From Phycisphaeraceae bacterium (lineage in GTDB: Bacteria > Planctomycetota > Phycisphaerae > Phycisphaerales > Phycisphaeraceae), in assembly GCA_002704825.1 (NCBI GenBank), contig PAIY01000087.1:1-44332 (forward strand): DNA of 44,332 nt, given 5' to 3'. A program made the position numbers and the translations under genes. Below, one piece after another: positions 1 to 7,929 of this stretch (its first letter is position 1; each line of letters starts with the position of its first letter). Under the pieces are notes generated by a model. It did not search any database, was not told the origin of the DNA, and saw nothing but the letters and a program-made list of their open reading frames with translations.

Positions 1-1
1 A

Positions 2-1099
2 AAATCACTGCGTGAATTGCAGATCAAAACCCAACAGGCCATGCAAACACTTGAGCCCATCCGGTTTGATCCCGACGAACCAACCCGCCTGCGTGACGGT
101 TTTGACATTCTCACCAGTGATAACAAAGCCATCTCAAGCATCAATCAAAACGTCGTAAATCTCTGGCAATGGTATGTCCAGAAACCAACCCCCTATGACA
201 GCAGCGTCCCTGCTATTCTCCCGGATGCCAAGCCCGGTCAAGCCAAAGCGACATTGCTAGCCACCAAAACCGATCAGAAAATCGATGATCCGACACGGCT
301 TAATCTCCTGTCTTCCTTCATCGCTGAAGGTGACCGCAACTTGTTGGATTTTGCGTTGAAATCCGCCATCAACGATCCTTCGCGTCAATTGACAACATTG
401 GGTATCGTCACTTGTCACGGCCTGTTTGAAGAAGTCCAACTCCCCAAGGTCGGCAACGGCTATCAACCCATCGTCACATGGGAAAACCTGGGCAATGACG
501 TGATTGCCCGAGTCAACCGCTATTCAGACTCCGGCCTGCATGTCACGGTGTTTAACTTCAATGCCCAGCCGCGTGAGATCACGCTTCGTACCTGGGCATT
601 GGCTGCAGGTCAATACCAATTGATCATGGGGCCTGATGCCAATGACGATGACATGGCTGACACCATCGCCACCATGTCCACGTTGGATGCCATTCATCGT
701 GGTTCACTGCACAACATCAAACTCCCTGCAGGTCAATCTGCTATCGAGTTGGTGTTATCCCACCCCACCAGTCCGACTGCTGCCAAGGCCGACCCTGCGA
801 TTGATCCAGGTTGGTTAACGTGGGATCGCGACTCAGATGAATTGCAGTTAACCGTTGCCAATCTCGGTTGTGTTGCTGCCAAGAACGTGGTCGTGGAGAT
901 GTATGCAGATGGTCGCCTGTTACGCAAACAGACGATCACTGAGTTACCTGCGACAACGGATACACTGGGTCAATGTGTGATTCGTTACCCGAAATTCAGC
1001 AGTCTCATTGCAACGACAATTGGCTTTAAAATCATCGCTCAACCTGCAGAACAATCTGCTCGCAACAATACGATTCACGTGATCAAGAGTGACCTGTAA
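2..1099 (+). CDS. C-terminal part of a large beta-rich, probably exported protein (5' end outside window)
   Basis: The frame is open from base 2 with no convincing start or ribosome binding site, so this is the 3' part of a longer gene; 365 codons are visible. I do not recognise a catalytic domain. The middle (about residues 155-250) reads like a beta-sandwich accessory domain. The last 95 residues, beginning near PGWLTWDRDSDELQL, alternate hydrophobic and polar residues with a VANLGCVAAKNVVVEMYADG stretch typical of CARDB-like or other Ig-fold modules. Such modules are common at the C terminus of exported carbohydrate-active or adhesive proteins. It is followed after 124 bases by a sulfatase gene with its own candidate promoter. 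Function is unknown; only the coding status is well supported. Confidence 0.75.
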   Translation, partial: KSLRELQIKTQQAMQTLEPIRFDPDEPTRLRDGFDILTSDNKAISSINQNVVNLWQWYVQKPTPYDSSVPAILPDAKPGQAKATLLATKTDQKIDDPTRLNLLSSFIAEGDRNLLDFALKSAINDPSRQLTTLGIVTCHGLFEEVQLPKVGNGYQPIVTWENLGNDVIARVNRYSDSGLHVTVFNFNAQPREITLRTWALAAGQYQLIMGPDANDDDMADTIATMSTLDAIHRGSLHNIKLPAGQSAIELVLSHPTSPTAAKADPAIDPGWLTWDRDSDELQLTVANLGCVAAKNVVVEMYADGRLLRKQTITELPATTDTLGQCVIRYPKFSSLIATTIGFKIIAQPAEQSARNNTIHVIKSDL

Positions 1100-1170
1100 C
1101 CAGACCAATTCGAAAACCATCTCAAAATCGCAAGTCGGTTTTAGACATATTTTATCACTTTCACGCCATT

Positions 1171-1198
1171 GACGGGAACGAGTGGCGGGGTAGGATAA
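1171..1198 (+). promoter_or_regulatory. candidate sigma-70-type promoter of the sulfatase gene
   Basis: TTGACG (1171-1176) and TAGGAT (1193-1198) are separated by 16 bases and end 25 bases before the ATG. An ACGGAG ribosome binding site lies in between. The same TAGGAT -10 hexamer with a 16-base spacer recurs before the LacI gene at 42013. Prediction only. Confidence 0.4.
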
Positions 1199-1223
1199 AT
1201 GCAACTTTTACGGAGTAGCGATT

Positions 1224-2618
1224 ATGTCCACCCAACGCCCTAACGTTCTGCTTCTGATGGCAGATGATCACCGATTCGACGCCATTGCCGCCCACGGTGA
1301 TCCAACGGTTCAATCCCCTGTCATGGATGAACTGATCCGTAACGGCGTGACATTCACCCGTAATTGGCACTACGGCAGCTACTCCGGCGCGGTCTGTATC
1401 GCCACGCGCGCTGCCCTGCATACCGGCTGTAACTCACATCAGGCATCGCTTCAAAAAGACCTGCGTGACGACTTGCAGGATCGCAACCTTCCTGATGTTC
1501 ACACCATCCATCCCAACCGTGTCACACTTGGACAAGCGCTGCGCAACAATGGGTATTACACCTACATGACCGGGAAATGGCACAACGACGGCAAGTCATT
1601 TAACCGCTCATTCTGCGATGGTTCCAAAATCTTTCTCTACGGCATGGGGTCGCATTACGATGTCCCAACCTTTGAGTATGATCCGACCGGTGAGTATGAC
1701 CGCAGCAATGAAAATGTCAGTCACGGCATTCATTCTTCAGAACTCTTTGCCAACACGGCCATCGACTTTATCAAGGGCTATGACCGTGACGAGCCGTTCT
1801 ATCTGAATGTTGGTTTCACCTCGCCACACGATCCGCGCGATGCGCCCGAAGAGTACGATGCGATGTATAACAAGGACGAGATTCCGCTGCCTGCCAACTT
1901 CAAGGAGCCGGACTTTGACCAGGGGCATAACCGCATTCGTGATGAAACGCTCGCAGCTTTCCCGCGTGATGAAGATGAAATCAAACAACACATCGCTGAC
2001 TACTACGCGATGATCACGCATCAGAACAAATGTATGGGGGACATCATTGATGCGCTCAAAGACAAAGGCATCCTCGAAAACACCATCATCATTTACACTG
2101 CGGATCACGGCCTTGCAGTTGGACAACATGGTTTGATGGGTAAGCAGAACATGTACGAACACTCACTGCGTGTCCCGCTGATCATGTCCGGCCCCGGTAT
2201 TCCCAGGGGACTCCGCTGCTGTGAACTCACGCAAACGCCTGACGTGTATCCGACGATCATGCATCTGACAGACACACCATGTCCCGACACAGTAACCTGC
2301 AATGATCTTGTCCCCGTGATGGAAGGTGCGGACTCTAAGCGAAAGCACCTGTTCTCAAGATACTTTGATCTCCAACGCGGCATTCGTAATCACCGTTATA
2401 AACTCATCCGCTACTACCGCCAGGAAATCAAGGACATGCCGCAGTCTGCAGGCTGTGACAAGGTTCAGTTCTTTGACCTGCAACGCGATCCATGGGAAAC
2501 CCAGGACCGCTATGGCAGTGCAGAGTATCAAGCTGTGATTGAAAACATGGCTGACGCACTCAAAGCCGACATGGATGCAAATGATGATCCGCTTAAGGAT
2601 GTCCCGATTTTGATTTGA
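1224..2618 (+). CDS. type I sulfatase (formylglycine-dependent)
   Basis: This 464-residue protein of the alkaline phosphatase/sulfatase superfamily hydrolyses sulfate esters, most likely on a sulfated polysaccharide or its oligomers. Visible motifs are the N-terminal metal-binding ADDH (residues 13-16), the modification site C58-I-A-T-R62 followed by AALHTG, the TGKWH motif, and a later TADHG metal site. C58 would be oxidised to formylglycine. The motif has Ala where CXPXR sulfatases have Pro, which is a tolerated variant (C/S-X-P/A-X-R). Length is normal for the family. No signal peptide is seen, so the protein is predicted to be cytoplasmic or to use an unseen route. The ATG follows ACGGAG at a good distance. 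Sulfatase subfamily and substrate cannot be told from sequence alone. The gene converges on the next one with only 18 bases between stops. Confidence 0.93.
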   Translation: MSTQRPNVLLLMADDHRFDAIAAHGDPTVQSPVMDELIRNGVTFTRNWHYGSYSGAVCIATRAALHTGCNSHQASLQKDLRDDLQDRNLPDVHTIHPNRVTLGQALRNNGYYTYMTGKWHNDGKSFNRSFCDGSKIFLYGMGSHYDVPTFEYDPTGEYDRSNENVSHGIHSSELFANTAIDFIKGYDRDEPFYLNVGFTSPHDPRDAPEEYDAMYNKDEIPLPANFKEPDFDQGHNRIRDETLAAFPRDEDEIKQHIADYYAMITHQNKCMGDIIDALKDKGILENTIIIYTADHGLAVGQHGLMGKQNMYEHSLRVPLIMSGPGIPRGLRCCELTQTPDVYPTIMHLTDTPCPDTVTCNDLVPVMEGADSKRKHLFSRYFDLQRGIRNHRYKLIRYYRQEIKDMPQSAGCDKVQFFDLQRDPWETQDRYGSAEYQAVIENMADALKADMDANDDPLKDVPILI

Positions 2619-2636
2619 ACAGATTCAGCCAACAAC

Positions 2637-3347
2637 TTACTTGTCCAACATCAAATCCGTCTGCGTCCCCGACGCCTCGCGAACGCGGAGCAATTGATCG
2701 TCTTGGACCCATGCCTGAATTTTCGTATCGCAATCGATGTCGAATCCGATGCAATCGATCTTTTCACCGTTGAACGTGATCTGTTGTTTGCCGGTGCATG
2801 TAATGGTATAGGGTTTGTCAGGCTTGGTCGGATTAAAATCCTTGATGGATGTAAATGCATCGAACTGAACGATTGCACCCTGGTTCTGCGGCAGCAACGG
2901 TAAGATCCGATAGAGTCCCATCAATGTCATAAACTTTGACGGAACATCCTTAGGCGCCAGGTCGAATCCCATCAAATTAATCAATGCTTTGCCTTTTTGA
3001 AGTCGAACCGTTGCGTGTTCCTTACCTTTGTTAAATTGGATGACCACCGGATTGAGATAGGCATCACGTTGGCATTTGACCGTACTGGTAAAACGCAATT
3101 TACCGTTACGCCGTAGTTGATCTGTTAACAGAACCTGTTTCTTGAGTACACTTGTTTTGAGAAGTAATTCTTCAACAGGTGCATTGGGCATGGCCTTGCT
3201 GACCTTGTAACGCAGTTCTGATGTTTTGTATTTCGATGCGATATCCAGTTCGTCAAGATTAACCGTTTTAGTTTGCCCCCAAACCGTCTGCATACTCAAA
3301 CTCCAAAGCAGACACCCCATCACGATAGCCAATAGCCGATGTTGCAT
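2637..3347 (-). CDS. exported protein of unknown function, LolA/DUF1571-like in feel
   Basis: The protein has 236 residues and begins with a clear signal peptide (MQHRLLAIVMGCLLWSLSMQTVWG, cleavage expected near VWG-Q). The mature part is beta-rich with paired strands such as KPYTITCTGKQQITFNGEKI and ending in KIQAWVQDDQLLRVREASG. This resembles the open barrel of LolA-like or DUF1571-type periplasmic proteins. I cannot assign it firmly; the resemblance is pattern-based and there is no catalytic motif. An AAAGG ribosome binding site stands before the ATG. It lies downstream of the FHA-phosphatase gene on the same strand with a 177-base gap, so co-transcription is possible but unproven. Confidence 0.75.
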   Translation of the reverse strand: MQHRLLAIVMGCLLWSLSMQTVWGQTKTVNLDELDIASKYKTSELRYKVSKAMPNAPVEELLLKTSVLKKQVLLTDQLRRNGKLRFTSTVKCQRDAYLNPVVIQFNKGKEHATVRLQKGKALINLMGFDLAPKDVPSKFMTLMGLYRILPLLPQNQGAIVQFDAFTSIKDFNPTKPDKPYTITCTGKQQITFNGEKIDCIGFDIDCDTKIQAWVQDDQLLRVREASGTQTDLMLDK

Positions 3348-3524
3348 GAAAGACCTTTCCCTGTCTCTGAGAAAATGTTGAACTGGTTTGAGTGATACCC
3401 GCTGGCCTGATCAATGTTGCGTTAAACAAGCTTATTTGAAGGCAATATGCATGTTCATTTGAGATATCACAATTGTTCCCTGTGCATCATGCGCTTTATC
3501 AGTTGTGAAAGTTACTGCAGCAAA

Positions 3525-5204
3525 TTAACGACGTGCAAAGAGGAATGTTCTATCGTCGGATTGCAGGCGGTTGCCGGTGTAGGCATCGAGAATGTGATTA
3601 AGTTGATCGGCTGCGATGTCGAGGGGTTGGCCTTCGCTGGACATGGCGATTTGTGCAAGGTGATCGCCCAGGCGGATGGACGTGAGCATCTTGCCGGACT
3701 GGTCTTTGAGTTCGGTCAGACCGTCGGTGAACATGGCCAGGGTTTGCCCGCGCGCGAGGATGTCATCCGAGAGTTTGTATTCGACATCACGTAAACCAAG
3801 GGGCTCGTAATCTCCCATCTCCAGGGGACGTTTGTTGCCTACGCTATCGAGAATCAACGGTGCGGGATGTCCAGCATTGATGAACTGCATCTGCCCGGTC
3901 TTGGGATCAAGGTCAATGAGAATCGCAGTCACAAAGCGATTGGCTGGCAGGTAGGCGATAAGGTGTCGGTTAAGCAGGTAGGTGAGGTTGAGTAAGTCTG
4001 CCCCGGCAGCGGTGACAGCGTGAACCATCGTGTGCAGCGAGGAAGAAACAAGTGATGCTGGCAACCCCTTCCCACAGACGTCCGCGACAACGAGCATGAC
4101 ATGCCCATTGGGCAAGTTGATCACATCGACATAATCACCGGCAACCCAGCGACAGGGTTTAAAGCCAATCGCCACTTCCATGCCAGGTACCTTGATGCCG
4201 TTGGGGACCAGGCGCATCTGGATGTCACGCGCACGTTCAAGATCGATTTCAACCAGCGCATTGACTTTGGCCAACTTGCGATTGACCCACGCGGCTTCGG
4301 CTTGTTTGAAGTGTTCAGCAGCAAGTGAGGCCAGCGTTAACCATTCCTCGTTGGCAAAAGGCTGCTTGACCATCAGGTACATCAGCACCAACGCTTCTTC
4401 ATCGTTGCGGATCGGACATGCCATCGCCGCCAAACGTTGATCACTGCCATCGGTTTCTGATGGGCGGACCAGTGTCGGTTCCATGCTGTTTTTACAGGCT
4501 TCAACCAATGCCTGCGTGATGTACAGAGATTGGGCATTGCAACCGGCGCGGACTTGTGGCACGCAGAGTGTCTGCGGTGGGCCGGGCTCTTTCTTGGAGA
4601 TCATCAACACCACGCCGACATCTGCAGCAAAGTGTTCACTGACCATTAACTCACAGAGTAAACGCAGACGTTCACGCTGCTGCTCGGTGCGCTGCAACGA
4701 TTGACTCATTTCCATGAGTTGGCTTAGATGTAACGCACTGATGCGGGAGGAACCGTTTTGACTCTGTCGAAGCATGCTCAGACCCGCAGCAGCATCATCG
4801 GACGAATGTACCGCGACAACCTGGCCGGCGATGCTCGTCCCACCGGAGGACTCCATGGACTGGTTGGGCATGGTGAGAGTCAGTTTGCATTTGCCCAGTT
4901 CGACACAATCGGCCAATTCGAGCATGCGTTCGGATGTGCGAAAGCCGTTGACGCGGGTCCCATTACTCGAGCCCAAGTCGCGAATCCACCATCGTCCCCA
5001 TCGGTCGCAGTACAACTCAGCATGCTTGCGTGAGACGCTGGCATTGTTGATCTGCACATCGACTTCAGCCACGCGGCCGATGACGATGTTTTCACCAATC
5101 ATGGGAAAATGTCTGATTTGCCCGGTCCCATCGTCGATTTCCAAAACACGATCGTAGGGTTCGATCGCGTTGAGCTGCGCGGGGACCGCAAATGCCTTTG
5201 CCAA
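3525..5204 (-). CDS. FHA - GAF - SpoIIE-type PP2C phosphatase
   Basis: This is a soluble 559-residue signalling protein. Residues about 18-110 form an FHA phosphothreonine-binding domain with the expected GR (43-44), SRKH (58-61) and NGT (81-83) signature. A Q/L-rich helix (about 165-185, LMEMSQSLQRTEQQRERLRLL) leads into a GAF-like domain (about 185-320). Residues 325-559 are an RsbU/SpoIIE PP2C phosphatase with AGDYVDV, VADVCGKGLPA and MFTDGLTE metal-binding motifs. Proteins of this architecture usually dephosphorylate anti-sigma-factor antagonists or answer Ser/Thr kinases. TTG is taken as start because GGGAAGAGG lies 8 bases upstream and the FHA domain begins right after it. No partner anti-sigma genes are adjacent; the neighbours are two-component genes in the opposite direction. 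Confidence 0.92.
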   Translation of the reverse strand: MAKAFAVPAQLNAIEPYDRVLEIDDGTGQIRHFPMIGENIVIGRVAEVDVQINNASVSRKHAELYCDRWGRWWIRDLGSSNGTRVNGFRTSERMLELADCVELGKCKLTLTMPNQSMESSGGTSIAGQVVAVHSSDDAAAGLSMLRQSQNGSSRISALHLSQLMEMSQSLQRTEQQRERLRLLCELMVSEHFAADVGVVLMISKKEPGPPQTLCVPQVRAGCNAQSLYITQALVEACKNSMEPTLVRPSETDGSDQRLAAMACPIRNDEEALVLMYLMVKQPFANEEWLTLASLAAEHFKQAEAAWVNRKLAKVNALVEIDLERARDIQMRLVPNGIKVPGMEVAIGFKPCRWVAGDYVDVINLPNGHVMLVVADVCGKGLPASLVSSSLHTMVHAVTAAGADLLNLTYLLNRHLIAYLPANRFVTAILIDLDPKTGQMQFINAGHPAPLILDSVGNKRPLEMGDYEPLGLRDVEYKLSDDILARGQTLAMFTDGLTELKDQSGKMLTSIRLGDHLAQIAMSSEGQPLDIAADQLNHILDAYTGNRLQSDDRTFLFARR

Positions 5205-5586
5205 TTCGGATACCTCTTCCCGTACTTAGGTAACTCTCTCTAAGTCTAGTATCGGTATCGTACACCATCCATCTTCATCCGAAAATGGGGATTATGATAA
5301 ACCCGTGTTTGAGATGGATTTTTCTTGACATCAAAAGACCCTGCGTTTACGTTAAATGAGCCCATAGGACTGGCCTGAAACCTACCATGCCAGTCACACA
5401 CCTGCCCTGTGTTTGATGCATTCTCAAGGAACTGAATACCTCAAACACCCAACCGGGCGAATGATCCATGACGAAGTTGTGATAATTTTAAATGGAAATG
5501 ACATCCGGGGGACTGAGGAGCAAACTCCGAGGGACATGGTTAATCTTATCAACGGCTTGTTATTGGGCTTTGAAAAGGCGTTTCCA

Positions 5587-5676
5587 GGATGCAGGACGGT
5601 CACGTGTCGGCCACCTTCCACGTGCCATCCTAGTTCACTACCATCCATCCGGTCGACACGTGACCGACCTGCATCC
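5587..5676 (+). repeat. long inverted repeat (26-base arms, 38-base loop)
   Basis: The arms are 5587-5612 and 5651-5676, and 24 of 26 positions are complementary. The two exceptions are 5596/5667 (A with A) and 5610/5653 (G with T). The latter is a G-U wobble if the plus strand is transcribed, which hints at an RNA hairpin rather than a protein-binding site. Each arm contains the self-complementary CACGTG, and a third CACGTG lies in the loop near 5619-5624. No T-run follows, so it is not a standard terminator. Confidence 0.85.
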
Positions 5677-5765
5677 ATGAGAGACCAAACGGCCTGATGA
5701 ACTTGCCAAACGTTGACCTGTGATTTTGCGTTTGAAAACGTGCATTGCTGTTATCAGACATTTAC

Positions 5766-5781
5766 GTCAAAGCGCTTTGAC
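5766..5781. promoter_or_regulatory. perfect 16-bp palindrome, LacI-type operator look
   Basis: GTCAAAGCGCTTTGAC is perfectly self-complementary with a central CG. This is the usual form of operators for LacI/GalR-family regulators (the AAAGCGCTTT core resembles cre-type sites). It lies 93 bases upstream of the response regulator start. Which protein binds is unknown; two LacI-family genes occur elsewhere in the window. Confidence 0.5.
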
Positions 5782-5874
5782 CTTAAACTAGTGAATTGAT
5801 GCGAGCACGATCCACATTGCATCTGGCTTTGGAGTCCAATCAGTTCCCGGGTATAGGCGGGGTAAGAGAAAAGC

Positions 5875-6282
5875 ATGAGCCTTAAAAAAATCCTGATTGC
5901 AGATGATGAACCGAATATCCGCCTGCTGGTGCAAACGACACTGGAAGATGCCGATCGTCAGATGATCGAAGCCTGCAACGGCAACGAGGTGTTGGAACTG
6001 GCGCGCAAGCATGTGCCGGATCTGATTATTCTCGATTGGCTGATGCCCGGACTCCATGGGATTGATGTGGCTGCCCGACTTCGCTCGGAGCGCAAGACCG
6101 CCCACATCCCCATCATCATGCTTACCTGTAAAAGTCAGCCCGCTGACATGCAACAAGGACGCGAAGCAGGCGTAAGCACCTACCTGGTCAAACCGTTTAG
6201 TCCGATGGAACTGCTCGAACGCGTGCAGGAAGCACTCTCGTCATCCATGGACAACAACCTGCTCAACCAACCCAGCACATGA
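5875..6282 (+). CDS. stand-alone response regulator receiver protein
   Basis: A 135-residue CheY-like protein with only a receiver domain. The acidic pair D10/D11, the phospho-acceptor D54 (in LIILDWLMPG), T84 and K106 (LVKPF) are all present, so it should be phosphorylatable. There is no output domain. Its last four bases (ATGA) overlap the start of the sigma-54 activator gene, indicating translational coupling. Together the two genes look like an NtrC-type regulator split into separate receiver and activator polypeptides. The likely phosphodonor is the histidine kinase encoded at 7930-10494, which is an inference from position. Confidence 0.93.
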   Translation: MSLKKILIADDEPNIRLLVQTTLEDADRQMIEACNGNEVLELARKHVPDLIILDWLMPGLHGIDVAARLRSERKTAHIPIIMLTCKSQPADMQQGREAGVSTYLVKPFSPMELLERVQEALSSSMDNNLLNQPST

Positions 6283-7580
6283 GTGAAGCCCACAAACCGT
6301 TGAAATTCATCCAACCTCCGGAAGGTTCTGCCCAAGGCTCAGAGGGTGGCAGTCAAGGTGCGCATGATGATTCAGCGATCAGAGAGCAAATGGCCCAACA
6401 CCTGCAATTGCTCAACTCCCAGTTGGTGCTCTATGCAAGGGACTTTCGCAGACTCGTTGATGATCAGCAGCGCAAGGACGACGAACTACGTGCGGTCAAA
6501 CATCAACTCGATCAAGCCAATGAGCAGCTTAAGGACATGGAGCGCCAGTCCGCCAAGCTCATGCGTAAACGCGATCAATCCAAACCGGATATCAGCGTCA
6601 TTGGTCAATCCAAATCTCTGACGCATATTCTCAAACTCTGTGAGCGTGTTGCTGTCTCCCAGACGACCGTACTCATCACCGGCGAAACGGGCACCGGCAA
6701 GGAACTGACCGCACGCTTCATCCATCAACACTCCAACCGACATGACAAGCCGTTTATCGCAATCAACTGTGGTGCGCTGCCTGAGTCATTGATGGAGTCC
6801 GAACTCTTCGGTCATGCCAAGGGCGCCTTCACCGGTGCTGACTCGGACAAGACGGGGCTGGTGGAACTGGCTGCGGGTGGCACGTTGATGCTCGATGAAA
6901 TCGGTGAACTGCCGTTAACGCTGCAGGTCAAACTTCTGCGTGTGCTCGAGGAACGAACCTTCCGTAAAGTGGGCAGTGGCGTGGAAGTCGATGCGGATGT
7001 CCGTGTGATTGCAGCGACCAACCGTGATCTGAAACAGGAAGTGGCTGAAGGTCGGTTCCGTGCGGACTTGATGTATCGCTTGAATGTGTTCCCCATTGAG
7101 CTCCCCCCCCTGCGTCAGCGTCGCGACGATATCCCGCTGCTGGTGGAACATTTCCTCTCCGAACGCCCGATGCAGTACAACGGCGAAGTGACGGTGAGCA
7201 TGCCTGCGTTACTGGCGTTAAAGCAGCATGACTGGCCGGGTAATATCCGTGAGTTACGCAACGTTTTGGAGCGTGCAGCCCTGCTTTGTGATGCCGGTGT
7301 AATTGAAATGGACATGCTTGGCCCGGATTTTGCACCTGATTCTTATGATCCGACATCCGATCCCATGGCCCCGCCAGCTACGAACGCTGATCAGGAAGCC
7401 CGAATGTCGACGACCGGGACCCAATCGGTCCTGGCGCAACAGGAAAGGAGCATGATTGAAGCTGCATTAGAGCAGTCAAACTGGAACAAAGCCGCTGCAG
7501 CACGCTTGCTGGGCATCAGTTGGGATAATTTGAGATACCGCATCAAGAAGTACAAAATCAAGAAGCCCACCGGACAGTAA
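6279..7580 (+). CDS. sigma-54-dependent transcriptional activator (AAA+ and Fis-type HTH)
   Basis: This 433-residue enhancer-binding protein activates RNA polymerase carrying sigma-54. Residues about 34-97 form a charged coiled coil in place of a receiver. The AAA+ domain (about 105-340) has Walker A GETGTGKE (135-142), the sigma-54-contacting GAFTGA loop (182-187), Walker B GGTLMLDEIGEL and an arginine-finger region FRADLMYRLNVFPIELPPLR. The C terminus (about 390-430, AALEQSNWNKAAAARLLGIS) is a Fis-type helix-turn-helix. The start overlaps the receiver gene by ATGA. Lacking its own sensory domain, it probably works with the co-encoded receiver. A possible target is the strong sigma-54 promoter at 13462 (inferred). 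Confidence 0.96.
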   Translation: MSEAHKPLKFIQPPEGSAQGSEGGSQGAHDDSAIREQMAQHLQLLNSQLVLYARDFRRLVDDQQRKDDELRAVKHQLDQANEQLKDMERQSAKLMRKRDQSKPDISVIGQSKSLTHILKLCERVAVSQTTVLITGETGTGKELTARFIHQHSNRHDKPFIAINCGALPESLMESELFGHAKGAFTGADSDKTGLVELAAGGTLMLDEIGELPLTLQVKLLRVLEERTFRKVGSGVEVDADVRVIAATNRDLKQEVAEGRFRADLMYRLNVFPIELPPLRQRRDDIPLLVEHFLSERPMQYNGEVTVSMPALLALKQHDWPGNIRELRNVLERAALLCDAGVIEMDMLGPDFAPDSYDPTSDPMAPPATNADQEARMSTTGTQSVLAQQERSMIEAALEQSNWNKAAAARLLGISWDNLRYRIKKYKIKKPTGQ

Positions 7581-7929
7581 ATCCTGCGATTTTCCCGATC
7601 CGGCTTCAGTGATTCGGCAATTTTACCGACTTTTCCCATATCACCACCGGCTTTAACCTGGCCCAAGCAGCCAAGCAGGAAAATTTCCGCCCCATCTTGC
7701 GGGCAGACCCACCAGGAGCGTCAGGCCATCATTACACGGCCAAAATGCGTCCACAGAAGATTTATACGCTGAACAAGTCACCCCACGACCAGCTATCATT
7801 CTCCTGGCGCTCCTGGCAGTTCTGACCGCAGTGTTCAGACATTTCGCAACGGTAACAACGTTTTTGAAGAGGTGTTGATCTTCCAGTTGAATCAAACAAG
7901 CCTTTCCCGCCTGACCTGATTCAACTGCA
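7581..7929. other. 349-base gap before the histidine kinase gene
   Basis: No convincing open frame, terminator or consensus promoter was found here. The only clear structure is the 11-base perfect inverted repeat at 7884-7927, listed separately. Confidence 0.6.
7884..7927 (+). promoter_or_regulatory. 11-bp perfect inverted repeat abutting the histidine kinase start codon
   Basis: CAGTTGAATCA (7884-7894) and its exact reverse complement (7917-7927) are separated by 22 bases. The second arm ends two bases before the ATG at 7930. No ribosome binding site is visible between hairpin and start. It could be an operator or a translation-controlling hairpin. Alternatively, the true start of the kinase may lie farther in. 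Confidence 0.6.

Larger units (their letters stand above)
5205..5874. other. 670-base intergenic region with two palindromic structures
   Basis: This space lies between the divergent phosphatase and response regulator genes. It holds a long hairpin at 5587-5676 and a perfect 16-base palindrome at 5766-5781, both listed separately. An open frame at 5413-5697 on the plus strand has no ribosome binding site, an unconvincing composition, and runs through the hairpin, so I do not call it a gene. No tRNA-like structure was seen. Confidence 0.7.

Noticed and set aside
3396..3416. Sigma-54 promoter-like CTGGCC...TTGCG
   Set aside because: The GG-to-GC distance is 15 instead of 12 bases, and it would face away from the neighbouring minus-strand genes.
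5413..5697. 94-codon open frame in the 670-base gap
   Set aside because: It runs through the long hairpin, has no ribosome binding site and its C-terminal half is low-complexity Ser/Arg/Pro.
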